From assembly GCA_948146395.1 (NCBI GenBank), contig OX411545.1, positions 20,095,526-20,159,525 on the forward strand: a stretch of DNA of 64,000 nucleotides, read 5' to 3'. This document shows positions 1 to 10,563 of this stretch, piece by piece; the stretch's first letter is position 1, and each line of letters begins with the position of its first letter. Under the pieces are notes generated by a model. It was not told the DNA's origin, made no database searches, and saw only the letters and a program-made list of their open reading frames with translations. The translations under genes were made by a program, and so were the position numbers. Source of the DNA: Fragum whitleyi. Lineage: Eukaryota > Mollusca > Bivalvia > Cardiida > Cardiidae.

Positions 1-264
1 CAGAATACAGTAAGCATAATCCTTTAAACAAGAGCACAGCCTACAGTTAATAACCCTCAGCTTCAGGTGCTAAATGTATCAATAATGCTAACAAATCAAA
101 GTTGAAATAGGGGCATAACCCTTACAACAATGAATTCAGAGTTATCTCCCTTGATAGTTTGGACAGCTCTTGTGATGGTGAACACACATGCCAAGTTTCA
201 TAAAGATATCTTCTATAACAACAATGATATGACCAAGGTTAAATGTCAATACTGACGCCAAAGT
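1..264. repeat. Left part of a degraded dispersed repeat
   Basis: No gene is visible. The sequence reads into phrases (ATGACCAAGGTTAAATGTC, then TGACGCCAAAGT) that resume after the MITE at 265-625 as GCAAAGTGTATGACGCCAAGG. The MITE therefore seems to have landed in an older repeat. The identity of the older repeat is not known. Confidence 0.35.
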
Positions 265-625
265 CAGGGGTGTGGAATTTCCATGGCTGACTTGTCCGAC
301 ATGGGCTTTTCCACTTGCGGACAAGTACATTTTTCTATGCCACTTGTCTGTGGACAAGTAAATACCAGAACCAATCTTGATACAGTACTAAAAAGGTGTA
401 GAAGGAAAGACATGATCCTTTTGTTTGTATGAAAGGGTACAAAACATTGTCTTTAATGAAGAAAATGCTGGGTTACAGCATTTCCTTCATTAAAAAACAA
501 TGTTTTTATCAATATTTATTATTTCATTCTTTTGTGGGCAAGTTCATTTTGATCCTGGATAAGTAGATGATTGACTTTAAGTTGTCCATTGACAAGTGGA
601 GAAAAGTCGTTTTTCCACACCCCTG
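265..625. mobile_element. hAT-like MITE, TIR CAGGGGTGTGGAA (copy 1)
   Basis: The element starts CAGGGGTGTGGAA and ends TTCCACACCCCTG, an exact inverted repeat of 13 bases. The interior repeats ACAAGT/ACTTGT phrases in both orientations. Flanks GCCAAAGT and GGCAAAGT (the last overlapping the terminal G) match at 7 of 8 positions, as expected of a worn 8-bp hAT duplication. Related copies lie at 24685-25026 and 47553-47908. There is no coding capacity. Confidence 0.65.
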
Positions 626-1136
626 GCAAAGTGTATGACGCCAAGGTGATGACAATATCTCAGTGGTTTTTTTCCAATAGCAGCAGAGCTAACAACATAA
701 GAGAATGTGAATATTAATATTTAGCCTATTTATTTCTACATTGGACTAAAATTGATTCATATTCTCAATTTTGCATGTTCCATCAAAAGTGAACATAATA
801 AAAATAAACTCTCCCCTATGTTATGTAACCCGGCTTATTTAAAGAAATCAAGAGATTTTTATTTGAATATTTCTCTTTCTGAAATATATTCGAACAATCG
901 AAAATTTTAAACCATTTTTTCCAGTCTAACAGTTTTTTTCAAACAGGGGTATATTTCTTTGATTGGTCAGTAAAAAAAGCTGCGTGGTAAGGATCATCTC
1001 AAAAATGACCTAAAAGTCATACAGAAAAAGAATCATGCTAGACAAATTTCATTTCATTTCATGTGCAAATGAATGGTCCTCAATTTAAGGCAGGTTTGCT
1101 AATTTTGGCACAGTCTTGGGCTGAGCTATGAACAAA
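626..1136. other. No recognisable feature
   Basis: AT-rich sequence of about 510 bases. I see no exon with plausible splice sites and no repeat shared clearly with the rest of the window. Confidence 0.4.
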
Positions 1137-1219
1137 TATCGATGGCTCAGCTGGAAACAGTTGTAACTCCCTATAAACAAATAGGGAGTTACAACTGTTT
1201 CACACTGAGCCATCGATAT
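1137..1219. repeat. 83-bp near-perfect palindrome (fold-back element)
   Basis: Arms beginning ATATCGATGGCTCAG and ending CTGAGCCATCGATAT pair almost completely, with CAGTTGTAACTCCCTA against TAGGGAGTTACAACTG near a short loop (about TAAACAA). Related sequences are at 47521-47963 (split by a MITE) and 58079-58258, so it is a dispersed family rather than a local accident. Confidence 0.75.
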
Positions 1220-1336
1220 GTTATAATGGTTGCCTATGGAAAATGATTTACTTCACTTGAGCATATAAAAATCAAGGATTGATCTGATTTCAAGTTCTTT
1301 CAAGTCAAGTTTTCCATTTAACTCAGGTGATATTAC

Positions 1337-1494
1337 CAAACATCTTCAATATTCTTCCTTAGCAAAAACCCAGCTGGCCCATATATGAAGCCTGTCTTGC
1401 CATCTTTGACACATCTCTGTAGGAATCCTGTACTGAGAAGGTATTCTGAGAACTTGGTAAATGGCGTAAGCAGATTTGGATTCATTTGATCCGT
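1337..1494 (-). CDS. Internal exon of an unrecognised gene
   Basis: Read on the minus strand, the acceptor TTTTCTTTTCAG precedes an open exon of 52 codons plus 2 bases, followed by the donor G/GTAATA. The translation starts TDQMNPNLLTPF, includes KFSEYLLSTGFL and ends GFLLRKNIEDV. It looks like a small mixed helical domain ending in a hydrophobic strand (GFIYGPAGF). I do not recognise the family. The exon starts in phase 0, which fits the reading ...YNIYYVK at the donor of the open stretch just upstream (1643-1927). The gene would continue to the left of the window. Confidence 0.5.
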
Positions 1495-1642
1495 CTGAAA
1501 AGAAAACACTATACAAAATGTGTTGAATTCAAAGTACAAGATTTTATTCAGAAAACTCACATATCATAGTGGGTGTCCTCCAATGAAAAGATCATACCAT
1601 AGTGAAATTACATAGAAGCGAGAAAAATCGCAATAAGATTAC

Positions 1643-1927
1643 CTTAACATAATAGATGTTGTAGTCACAGATATAGTTTAGTTTCTACAATTTTTACTGG
1701 GTTCATTAAACGAGTAAACAATTGTAATGCCTGATACTCAATACTTCTACCAATATTCTTTAAAATAATAATGCACTTTTCAGTTGTCCGTTCGTTACAA
1801 GCCATCAGGAGTAAGTTATCCGAAATTACCGACATCCGGGATACAGTACAGTTAGCAGTATTTACCGTTTTATCACACATTAGTAACATGACACGCCATA
1901 ATATAATATCATTTATCCTTTTCCTAC
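1643..1927 (-). pseudogene. Coding-like exon with an apparent frameshift
   Basis: On the minus strand an open frame reads RKRINDIILWRVMLLMCDKT through QALQLFTRLMNPVKIVETKLYL and then meets TGA at 1665-1667. Immediately beyond, in the next frame, KLNYICDYNIYYVK runs to an excellent donor (AAG/GTAATC) that joins in phase with the exon at 1337-1494. A one-base shift near 1670-1690 would join the two parts. Either the exon carries an indel (decay or sequencing error) or my exon model is wrong. The proposed acceptor (TTTTGTTTTAAG) is weaker than usual. Confidence 0.38.
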
Positions 1928-2028
1928 CTTAAAACAAAAGCATATACGAGAAAATATCAGTAATCATAACGATTAATGTTTCTTCTGTGATTTTCAATTA
2001 GGATTAATTGGGCCACGTTCGAGTGAAA

Positions 2029-2307
2029 CTATAGACTATAGTATAGTAAAGTATCGTTATGAAGAGTTGTGAACGCTTCCAAATTTGGATTTTGGATTTT
2101 CTGCGCCCGAGACAAAAGATCCAGTCCCATATTTTTTGCGTAAAAATTGAAGTTTGGGTAGGAAATTCCCTCTAACATATTCACAATTCTTCTACGTCGC
2201 CCAATACGAAACAAGAGGAACATGATGGTCCTTAATTGCTCACTTGAGTAATTCAACTCATAACTTGTCAACCATTTTACAAATACCAGAGATTGTTTGA
2301 TATACAT
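2029..2307 (-). pseudogene. Upstream coding-like frame of the same minus-strand gene
   Basis: An open frame of 92 codons starts MYIKQSLVFVKWLTSYELN and contains a basic patch (IGRRRRIVNML). It ends at TAG with no convincing splice donor. Beyond the stop the same frame stays open for a further stretch (FHSNVAQLILIENHRRNIN), hinting at a nonsense change in an older coding region. It lies upstream of, and in the same orientation as, the coding-like exons at 1643-1927 and 1337-1494. No family is recognised. Confidence 0.3.
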
Positions 2308-2389
2308 CTATGTTTTTTTTTTTCAAAGAAACAGATTTTAATTTCGTCCAAATGAATATGATTTTTTTCAAATGTTGGTAATTCTTAAA

Positions 2390-2790
2390 CATTTCAGTTA
2401 CCAGGGAAACCAGAGCTATTGATGGAATTGAATACTTTTAACAACTTTAGTAGACCTGCACCCGAACATCCCGTTCAAGTTTCAGATTGATTGGCCCTAC
2501 GATTTAGAAGACGATTTTTTTTTTAAGATTTTCGGCGATTTTTCGACATTTCCGTTACCATGGAACCAGAGTTTTTTTTATGGAATTAAATTCTTTTAAA
2601 TAACAACTACGGTAAAGCTTGGCCAAAGGAACATTCCTACCAAGTTTCAGCTTAAATGACTCAATCGTTTCGAAGGAGATGAATTTGTTCTAAGGTTTTT
2701 GGCAATTTTCGGCCTTTTATTTTCCATGGAGTTTTTTATGGAACTAAATTCTTTTAACAACTTTAGTAAACATATTTAATAGTACACAAT
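2390..2790. repeat. Degenerate array of ~160-bp monomers
   Basis: Phrases such as TTCCGTTACCATGGAACCAG and GGAATTAAATTCTTTTAA recur at about 160-base spacing for roughly 2.5 units. The monomer shares TTTCCGTTACCAT and CCAAGTTTCA with the array at 27045-27600, so it is probably an old relative of that element, without its microsatellite end. Confidence 0.5.
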
Positions 2791-3049
2791 TCTTTTCACA
2801 GTATTCACAGAGTATTTACCCAGAAATTCCAGGTTCGCAGTATTTGCACCGGGACCCAGAGAATCCAAATTTGGAACTGTTCAAACCTGATACCAACCTT
2901 AGATAGATTTAAGTCAAGCTAAAATTTGTCAACTCAACATATATTCTCCAGATCAATTATGCAGCCTTAATTAGACCCAGGTGCAAGGTAACAGGTTAGA
3001 GGGGATTTTATTAATTCAAATTCTTTATTTCTCGTTGAAATATACTATT

Positions 3050-3118
3050 ACCCTATATTGTGGGTACTAATTTGAATTGTCTCGACGAGACGATTTCAAT
3101 GATAACAAACCCACAATA
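3050..3118. repeat. ~70-bp palindrome around TCTCGACGAGA (copy 1)
   Basis: The arms CCCTATATTGTGGGTACT and ACAAACCCACAATA flank the perfect centre GTCTCGACGAGAC. Four more copies are at 16278-16342, 31331-31400, 39721-39790 and 58837-58905. The sequence after this copy also resembles that after the third copy (TTGAAAT...AAAATTGAAATC), so the palindrome is probably part of a longer unit. Confidence 0.65.
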
Positions 3119-3630
3119 AAGTGCCTGTGCAAGTATAGTTGAAATAATTTTAAAATTGAAATCTTAAATAGATCTACCCTCTCTATCTGTAGGTCCGAGG
3201 TGAAGCCACTTTGTCAATTGTGCCACATTTCTGCATAATATGATGAACATTTTTTTGTTTGTTAGAATGTGAGTGTCTGGCCTGAGATCGAAAAACTGTC
3301 TAAGGTGACATTTACTAAGAACATAGACTCTTTTTTTCCCTGCAATTCGACGCTGTTGGCAATTAATGAGAAAACCAAATGATAGATGAAAAACCCATGG
3401 CGAGTGGAAGTTTGTAATTTCATTGCATTACAAGCTACTCCGGGAAGCGTTTGACCAAAACGTCGAACATCAGGAAAAGGTACAAAAAGGAATAAGAAAA
3501 ACCAACAGTCAAAACCTGGAGTAACTTAATTCTCAATGCATTTATCCAGCATAATTTTTAAACTAGTCCCTTATTTATGTATATAAATATAGAAGTTGTA
3601 AGAGATTTAAAAGTGATAACCAATAAAATC
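3119..3630. other. No recognisable feature
   Basis: About 510 bases of AT-rich sequence between a palindrome and a SINE. No supported exon was found. Confidence 0.4.
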
Positions 3631-3637
3631 AAGGTTG

Positions 3638-3942
3638 CTGATTGATTGATTGATTGATTGATTATTTGATTGATTGAATGGAGTTTAACGCCGCTTTCAA
3701 CATTATTCGATATCACGACGACTGGAACACCTAACAATGGATTTCTGGTATTTCTCTCACAAGTACCACCACATCCTTTCCTAGTCTCCAGTTGCTATCT
3801 TACATAGGTCTACGATTATCAACCTGTTGGTGAGAGACAAATGGTCAGAAAGAATGAGTGCCGCCGTAGGGTATCGAACCCGGGACCTCTAGATTGACAG
3901 TTCGACTCCGGCATCCAACTGCGCTATGACGGCGGCGATATT
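3638..3942 (-). mobile_element. Full-length tRNA-derived SINE
   Basis: On the minus strand it begins with a tRNA-like head: a GCCGTCATAGCGCAG type A box and GGTTCGATACC as B box. A body shared with other copies follows (CTATTTGTC, TAGACCTATGT, GGTGTTCCAGTCG), and it ends in ATCAATCAATCA repeats. The flanks both contain AAGGTTG (3631-3637 and 3943-3949), a likely target-site duplication. The conserved middle suggests one of the molluscan SINE superfamilies (V-SINE/RUDI or Meta type), which I could not decide. Confidence 0.8.
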
Positions 3943-3949
3943 AAGGTTG

Positions 3950-4726
3950 TAGTAAGTAAAGCTTTTTTATATTTGTGTACAAACGTATTTTTAGTGTTTA
4001 CATTTATTCTTCATTTGGATTTAACATACCTGTGTACCTAATTGTATCAACCCAGTACCTACACTTTTAACATGTAATAGCAAAGATTTGCCGATCTTAT
4101 GTGAAGAACTCTCAAAAAGTTTTAAATAGAGTGAATTAGGTTCAGTATTGATGGTCGAAGAACAAGGGTGTCGATTTTTAAAAATCACAAGAACAAAAGA
4201 AAATTCTTTGGTGAGTAGCCCCATTTCTTAAATGAAAGCTCGGCATAACTTTAAAAGATACAAATGAAGCGGGTATGAAAGTTATTGCATAGTTCAAACC
4301 AGAATATTTTCAGTTGAAATCCTTTTCCCATGATTTCAAGGGAAATCACTACAGCTTCAATCCGCGTCTGCATCTACATCTACATCTACATCGATACGTT
4401 GTTCCGTCAAACTTGACTATTATACAACGGTTGACTTCTTATGGTAACGAAAGAAAAGATGGAAAATTTAAGAGAAAAATAGGCAGGAGAAAAAATTACA
4501 AGATATATATGAGGCCATAATGAGATTGCAGAAAAATAATATGAAGAATGACAAATAAGTACAATAAATTACAATAAAAAAGGAAGAAGGAAGAAAAGTT
4601 TTCCAGAACCTTTGGCTTGCTAGGCAAAGACCAGTCTGCCTTCCTTGGAGGTACCAGGGTCCTTACGTCCCCGACAGCATAGCTCCTCACCTTGGCAAGT
4701 TAATCAGCTCCGGGCTCTTAAACTGT
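3950..4726. other. Mostly unassigned; possible 3' flank of a LINE scrap
   Basis: There is a short (CATCTA)n run near 4370-4393. The right part (4600-4720) may be the 3' UTR of the minus-strand LINE fragment next to it. No exon was found. Confidence 0.35.
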
Positions 4727-5432
4727 TTAGAATTGTATTTTAGATACCCCCCCCTGAAAGGATACCAAGGAAGGGGCATCAGCTACGGAAGCTGGGAGGG
4801 AGTTCCATAATGGAACAGTGCGTGGAAAGAATCTGAACTTGTAGGAGTCTGTGGAAGGGGAAAAGCGCCTGAATTTCATTGAATGGGTTGATCTTGTATT
4901 TGTTCTTGCTGGTGTCAAGTATCTTTCTGTTGGAATGTCAATCAGGTTGTGTACAATTTTGAAGCGAAGGGTGACTTGGATTTTTGATCGTCTTGACTCG
5001 AGGGAATCCCACTCAAGATGTTCTACACATAGATTGTACACTGCTGGTATTCCTATAACGGTCGGTGGTGTATCTTGCAGCCCGTCTTTGAATCATCTCG
5101 AGCTTATGGATCTGGTCCTTATGGTGAGGGCTCCAAATTGGACAGCAGTATTCCAAGTTACTACGCACCATGGTGAAGTAGGAATTGGCTTTGGTTTCCT
5201 CACTGCAAGATCTAAGATGTCGACGCAGAAAGCCCAACATGCTGTTAGATTTCTTGCAAATCCTGTCTATGTGATTTTTCCAGGACAGTGATGATTGAAT
5301 GTCTACGCCAAAATACTTAGTGGTATCCTCTAGTTCTAATATGTGGCCTTTGAGTCGATAAGAAAACTTAGTAGGAGAGCGAGATCTGGTTATGCTCAGG
5401 ACACTACACTTTTGTGGGTGGAATGCCATACC
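4727..5432 (-). mobile_element. 5'-truncated non-LTR retrotransposon (LINE) fragment, RT C-terminal region
   Basis: Minus-strand frames encode the part of a LINE protein that follows the polymerase core. The first (5429 to 5013) reads GMAFHPQKCSVLSITR, then YFGVDIQSSLSWKNHID, MLGFLRRHLRSC and LEYCCPIWSPHHK. The second (5041 to 4727) continues KIVHNLIDIPTERYLTPA and FFPRTVPLWNSLP. These are standard landmarks of Jockey/CR1-type reverse transcriptases in metazoan genomes. The two frames overlap near 5013-5041, so a frameshift separates them. The polymerase motifs and endonuclease are absent, so it is a dead 5'-truncated copy. Confidence 0.85.
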
Positions 5433-6746
5433 CCGCGTCGATTTTTAGATTGGGGAAAATCGCGTGAACTAGAATGTTATGAATGAAGTACCTTTATGTC
5501 CCTTTTCCCAAAGTGATATTTACCAGATTATCTATCAAATTTCGAAATTTCTATCCTTATGATCCTAGAAACGTTCTGCGTTAGGATCTGATTGCATTTT
5601 AGGTTAACGACCCTTGTGAACTATATTTATCCGCATATGTTTTTATTCATCTATTTGAATCTCATCAATGTACACACATCAACGGGCTGAACAATTCAGC
5701 TTGAAAAGTGCATAGCCATTCAATGAATCATACGGTAAGAACCAGAAAAGAATGATTTATTTAATTTTCTTATTCATTAAAATAAAGGTTTCTTTGAACT
5801 ATTTTGACACGAGTTGAGTATGTTTAAATAAGCAGCCATTGTCAGTGTCGGCGTGCAGTTTTGGACATGTTTTGTGACCATACCTTTCTGATTCAAGGGC
5901 ATCCGTTAAAAACAATTTCCTACTTGAAAAGTTTAAAACGATTTTTAGAAAAGCGGTCAAAGGAATTTGGAACATTTTTGAAGGGTCAAAAATTCAAAAT
6001 TAGGTTATCATAGAAAAGTGATTCCCTGATTCCGCCATAGGAATACTAAAGTTTTTCACTAGCCGTGAAAACGGAGGAGGCCCCAGTAAAACCGTGAGTG
6101 TTATCGAAGTCACCCCAATTTAAACCTTTCTATGTAGACTGGGACCCTTTAAAATTTCCCGCGTTTTTGCAATAAGTCTACCGTTCTAGGGACAGTCCTA
6201 TTACTTTTTATGGGTATGTGTATTGTGCGTATATGGTGCTTTGCATTATTCATCCATAAATGTTTCGATAATTTCATTTTTTCTAAAAATTACAGTATAT
6301 AAAGAAAAAAATATCATTAAAAAGCCACGCCAATTTTCTGTGAAGATAAACAACGACTTCCGCCCGAAGCATGCCTACCCTTCTTTATAGTGAACCTTTC
6401 CTGTGATGACGACATCAAGGTGGGCGGAACTTCAGGTGTTACAGCTGTCAAGAATCGATGTCGTGCGTAAACAAACGGCGAAATACAACTCGATTTGTCA
6501 CAATTGATCGTCAACAATAAGTTTATATGTGCTAGGAAATGCAAGTGATTTTATTTGAGGAGGTTTTCACATTTTTTTGTTTATTTTCTAGTCATAAATT
6601 GAGTTCTTGTTTTGTCGTCTGCTGCTGATTACTCCCGTGCACGTGCAAATTTTCCAAATTGGATAAATTCGTGAATTTGTTTATTTTTTTTTTCATTTTA
6701 ATTTTTTTTTCAAAAGAAGGAAATTGATATTGGTTATTAATAATCC
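5433..6746 (+). promoter_or_regulatory. Candidate upstream/promoter region of the plus-strand gene
   Basis: No exon is supported here. The part 6400-6650 is richer in CpG than its surroundings and holds GTGCACGTGC (an E-box CACGTG) near 6636. It lies 0.8-1 kb before the first coding exon at 7451. This is only a positional suggestion; no TATA box or first splice donor was identified. The remainder is unremarkable. Confidence 0.2.
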
Positions 6747-6965
6747 GGCGGTACTCATTCTTTCCGACTATTTGTCTCTCAACGATGGGTTGATAATCGT
6801 AGACCTATGTGAGATAGCAGCTGGAGGCTAGGAAAGAATGTGATGGCTGTACTGGTGAGAGAAATACCAGGAATCCATTGTAAGGTGCTCCAGCCGCCGC
6901 GATATAACTGAAATAATGTTGAAAGGGGCGTTAAACTCCATTCAATCAATCAATCAATCAATAAT
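6747..6965 (+). mobile_element. SINE, 5'-truncated
   Basis: It begins in the body (CGGCGGTACTCATTCTTTCC), lacks the tRNA-like head, and ends TTAAACTCCATTCAATCAATC with ATCA repeats. It is very close to the copies at 55058 and 55600. Confidence 0.8.
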
Positions 6966-7450
6966 TGATAATCAATTATAACACCGGTTAAATGCATCAA
7001 TTTATCTGTAATTCAGAATAGAAGACTCATTGATCACAGTCCTACACGTGCCTCCTTAGTGATAATAAAACTGCTATCATTATTTTAGTTGCTAACCAAG
7101 GATTTTTCAAGTCACAATTCTGTTGCTATGTGTAAAATATATTTCAATTTTAGTTCTGATTCATGAATTTATTTCTGAATTGTGAGTAATTCTTAGAACT
7201 GTCTCTTAGATGTAAAGTCTAGTCACACCTAAATATTATCATTGATTATTTCAAATATTGAATAAATAAGCAGTTTCTCAATCTTTTTACTCTTTTTGAA
7301 TTTTGGATGTGTTGGTGTTTAGTTGTAGGGATCTTCCAGAGGAAATTCATATTTTAGTGATTGCTGTTTAATACCACTTACTGTGAGTAAAGAGAATTAC
7401 AACTGAAAGTTAGTAAAAAGTTCGATAACATCTTATTTCAAAGTGCATAA
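6966..7450 (+). other. 5' flank or 5' UTR of exon 1
   Basis: AT-rich sequence with an in-frame TAA directly before the ATG at 7451. CTTATTTCAAAG just before could be a weak splice acceptor, in which case an untranslated exon lies upstream. No clear core promoter motif is visible. Confidence 0.3.
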
Positions 7451-7729
7451 ATGAAATGGAACACAATGGATGGGGACTCTTTAAGTTCGTACAGTTTTGG
7501 CCAGTTGTCGATTAACAGTTCAAATCCCTGCACATGTACAAAGTTTACCTACAGTCCAGATACTACACCATCATATTCTGCTACATTAAATGTTCCAAAA
7601 CATGGTTACCATGGACACCGTGCTGCAGAGAGATCCAAGTCCGAGCCCGTTATCAAATTCACAGATGTTGAGGAGGAGGATGGTTCAGGACTTGAGCCTA
7701 ACTGTGATTTGTTTGGAATACAATTGGAG
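7451..7729 (+). CDS. First coding exon of an unrecognised coiled-coil-like protein gene
   Basis: The ATG is the first after an in-frame stop (TAA at 7448-7450) and the exon runs 93 codons to a good donor (GAG/GTAGGT), ending in phase 0. The peptide starts MKWNTMDGDSLSSYSF, is rich in Ser, Thr, Pro and Tyr, holds a basic/phosphosite-like patch (RAAERSKSEP), an acidic run (TDVEEEDGSG), and ends CDLFGIQLE. It looks like a disordered N-terminus. Five downstream exons on the same strand join it in compatible phases: 39525-39626, 40819-40856, 46348-46435, 60472-60522 and 63013-63102. They total 216 residues, with a charged helical middle suggesting a coiled coil. The family is not recognised. The intron after this exon is 31.8 kb and dense with transposons; a small exon missed inside it remains possible. 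Confidence 0.68.
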
Positions 7730-8169
7730 GTAGGTAACAGCCTTTTAAGGGTCACAGGTTTTGTGCATCTGAGACGCAAAAATGAATAGCTGGGACTCTC
7801 AAAACTGTGTGTTGTGAGTCCCATAGACTCTCCAGGGATCAACTTCAGAAAAGAATTGAAGCCGGTTTTTAACAGGCTTCAATATTTTCTTGAAGTTTAT
7901 ACCCAAATATTAATGAACTTACAACGATTTATTTACTTTAACTAGGGAATAGCTCGAAATTTAAATGAAAGAAAATTGAAGCCTTAATAGTCTTTTCCTA
8001 AATCAGAGACTCCCAAAATTTTAGAAAGGACCCCGCAGATCCCAATGGTTGAGTCCTTTAAACCCCATTTTGTTGAAGTCGGATTAAAACCTGGTGGGTA
8101 ATAAGGGAACCGTCTTAAAAAAAATTGGGTGGTGCAAACGGTGGATAAAATAATTATAACAAAAATAAA
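7730..8169 (+). other. Start of the 31.8-kb intron, nothing recognised
   Basis: Intronic sequence after the donor at 7730. It has no repeat that I can match elsewhere in the window. Confidence 0.4.
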
Positions 8170-8412
8170 GTGAACCTGTGCATGAGATTTCTAACAATTT
8201 AAAATATGTGCAAAGCAAAGACTCTGACCAGCCAGTGCATCAGCACAGTCTGACAAGAGTCTTCACTATGCGCATAGATAGATAAGGTCTCAAAGTATTT
8301 GTAGACTATCAGGTAACTTTATTTTTAGAGTTTGTGGGTGTCTATACCTCTCAATGTTTGCACCTCATGCATATTTCAAATTGTTTGAAATGTCACGCAC
8401 AGGCTCATATCA
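8170..8412. mobile_element. MITE with TIR TGARCCTGTGC (copy 1)
   Basis: It begins TGAACCTGTGCATGAGATTT and ends AAATGTCACGCACAGGCTCA, which pair as terminal inverted repeats with a few mismatches. The centre has a second hairpin (AGACTCTGACCAG against TCTGACAAGAGTCTT). Better-preserved copies are at 40896-41130 and 54315-54561, with partial ones at 42895, 52145 and 63724. Confidence 0.6.
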
Positions 8413-8570
8413 TCTTTTTTTCTTATATTTTGTATAAAAAGTTGTGGGAAAAGGATAATTGTTGCACATTAGTATTAATTCATAGTGTAAAATTCACATT
8501 CATGAAATTGTTTCATTATTGATTGCTTTCTTTAGATGTGCACTTCCATGCAAAAGAGGGAATCAATTTT

Positions 8571-10563
8571 TATGCTCCCCGACGGGAGAGCATATAGCCG
8601 CCGCTTCGTCTGTCTGTCCGTCCGTAATTCCGTCCGTCCATCCATCCGTCCCCACCTATTTCTCCATAACCCTTGGGCCAAATCAAATGAAACTTACCAT
8701 GTAAACTTCCTATGATATAGTGATGATGCATCTGTGACGGTTTTTGGATTTGAGGCCTCGTCATGGGAAAAGGGGACTTAGGGTAAAAAACAGTTTTTCC
8801 CAAATTTCTCCTAGTCTAACAGTCAGAATTTAGTGAAATTTCATATTTGAGTAGCAAATCAGATGCCCTTTACTATAAACAATTTGAAATCAACGTAAAA
8901 AAAAAATATAACACATGGAAAAAGGGGGCTAAATGTTTGTTACCTTTACGCTAGCGCGTAAAATACAGTTATTCTTTCCTTTCTCCTAGTCTTATGCTCA
9001 GAATTTGATGAAATTTCACATTTCAGTAGCATATCAGATGCCCTTTACCATAAACTATTTGAAATTTGTGTCTAAAAATATGTCATGCAAAAAGGTGGTT
9101 AAATCAGTGTTGTGCCTAGGCCGCGCCATTGCGGGATTCCCGCATATTCATTCCCAATGTCCCCTAAAATCTAAGCCATTGCGGGATTTCGGGCGCGCTC
9201 AGAATTCCGCGATCTTTTATTTTCCTTATTAAAAAAAAAAAAGTCCTCGATCGGCGTTTATATTTGTTATGATAGTATATTTCACGCATTGTCTATTGTT
9301 ACATGTACACGGTGCACCCATAAAGACTTGACTGTGGACCGAAATTTACGATTAAATTTTGCAGATTTTGATGTAAAATATTGTGAACCTGTCGCACTTT
9401 CAAAGACTTGACTGTGACCCAAAAATTACCATACGATTCAGCCGATTTTGATATAGAATAACGAGAACCAGTCTTAAAATTGTTACTAAATTTAAAATGG
9501 CAAAACAACAGATGCGCTTGACTGACTTTGTCGGAAAAAAGTAGAAAATAAGCAGACGACCCTGAATCTACGGAGACAGCTGCGAAAACTCCCGATCCAG
9601 GGCCGTCTATGTCTGCCAATGCAGACGGCAACATGACCCGGTCATCTTCTTCCACAAAAAAGGGAAGGAATGAAATTTTTAAAAGAATTTGACTTGAAAC
9701 CAGCATTGAAGCTATGGAAATCCAGGAAGGACAGAAAATTATAGTCATATTAGAAGGTAGAAATAGTTGTTTTAGTTTGTCCAGCAAAATTTCCCAATGT
9801 CCCCTTGAAATTTAGGTAGGGGGACACCTGTGTCCCCCAAAAATTCTGACCTAGGCACAACACTGGTTTAATGTTTGTTACCTTTATGTTTGCTGTATAA
9901 GATAGCACCTTATTTGAGTCCTTGCAATCTGACCACAGAGCATATCTCCTAAAGTATAATAGCTATCAACTTGAAACTTTATGGATGGATAGATCTTATG
10001 GAGGAGAAGTCCAGTGCACAAGAACTACAACTCTTGCTTTCATAATTTTGGAGTTTTTGCCCTTTGTTATTTTTGATACTTAGATTATGTCTGGAGCATA
10101 TCTCCTAAAGTATAATAGCTATCAACTTGAAACTTTATTGGTGGATAGATCTCATAGAGGAGAAGTGCAGTGTACAAGAACTGCAACTCTTGCTTGCATG
10201 ATTTTGGAGTTATTGCTCTTTGTTATTTTTGATACTTAGGTTTTGTCTGAAGCATATCTCCAAAAGTATAATAGCTATCAACTTGAATCTTTATGGGTGG
10301 ATAGATCTCATGGAGGAGAAGTGCAATACACCTGAACTACAACTCTTGCTTGCATAATTTTGGAGTTATTGCCCTTTGTTATTTTTATTACTTAGATTTT
10401 ATTGGAGGCAAATCTTTGACGGTACAAAAGAATCTTTTATCTATTAGGCTTCAGTTTACTATCAAGCTTTCTTGGCGGGGGATGTCCATGTCCAACATGG
10501 CTCTTGTTTTTGTGACAAGGCCTTATTCAGGGAGCATAATCTGTCTCTGACGGCTCTTGTTAA
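8571..10563 (+). mobile_element. Microsatellite-headed tandem-repeat element (156-bp monomers), split by a hAT
   Basis: A T-run precedes the start ATGCTCCCCGACGGGAGAGC, which can fold (CTCCCCGACGGGAG). Next come (TCCG)n at about 8605-8650, two spacer blocks, three 156-bp monomers starting AGCATATCTCC at 9939, 10095 and 10251, and a 3' end CTGACGGCTCTTGTT. A second copy at 29623-30958 has four monomers. The 9105-9865 element interrupts it. It has no ORF of its own. The layout fits non-autonomous Helentron/Helitron-like elements known in bivalves; that classification is inferred. Confidence 0.75.
9105..9865 (+). mobile_element. Non-autonomous hAT-type transposon with transposase-start remnant
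   Basis: Perfect 16-bp terminal inverted repeats CAGTGTTGTGCCTAGG bound the element. Flanking GGTTAAAT and GGTTTAAT (the latter including the terminal G) match at 7 of 8 positions, and the sister repeat at 29623-30958 shows the uninterrupted site (GGGGGTTTAATGTTTG). On the plus strand near 9497 a broken frame reads MAKQQMRLTDFVGKK and, in another frame, ADDPESTETAAKTPDPG. This is a QxxLTDF-type start followed by a disordered linker, resembling the N-termini of some hAT transposases. Nothing else of a transposase is present. Confidence 0.8.

Noticed and set aside
8600..8660. CRISPR-like regular repeats (TCCG runs and 156-bp monomers)
   Set aside because: There are no unique spacers between short palindromic repeats; these are microsatellites and satellite-like monomers in eukaryotic mobile elements.
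8519..8704. Open frame over the CCGT microsatellite region (and the frame on the other strand)
   Set aside because: It consists of microsatellite-derived VCPSVIPSVHPSV text and lies wholly in a repeated element; the same arises at 11931, 35750 and 41220.
9299..9787. 162-codon minus-strand frame inside the hAT at 9105-9865
   Set aside because: It is antisense to the degraded transposase start and hydrophobic in a way typical of reverse-frame translation; no domain or splice site supports it.
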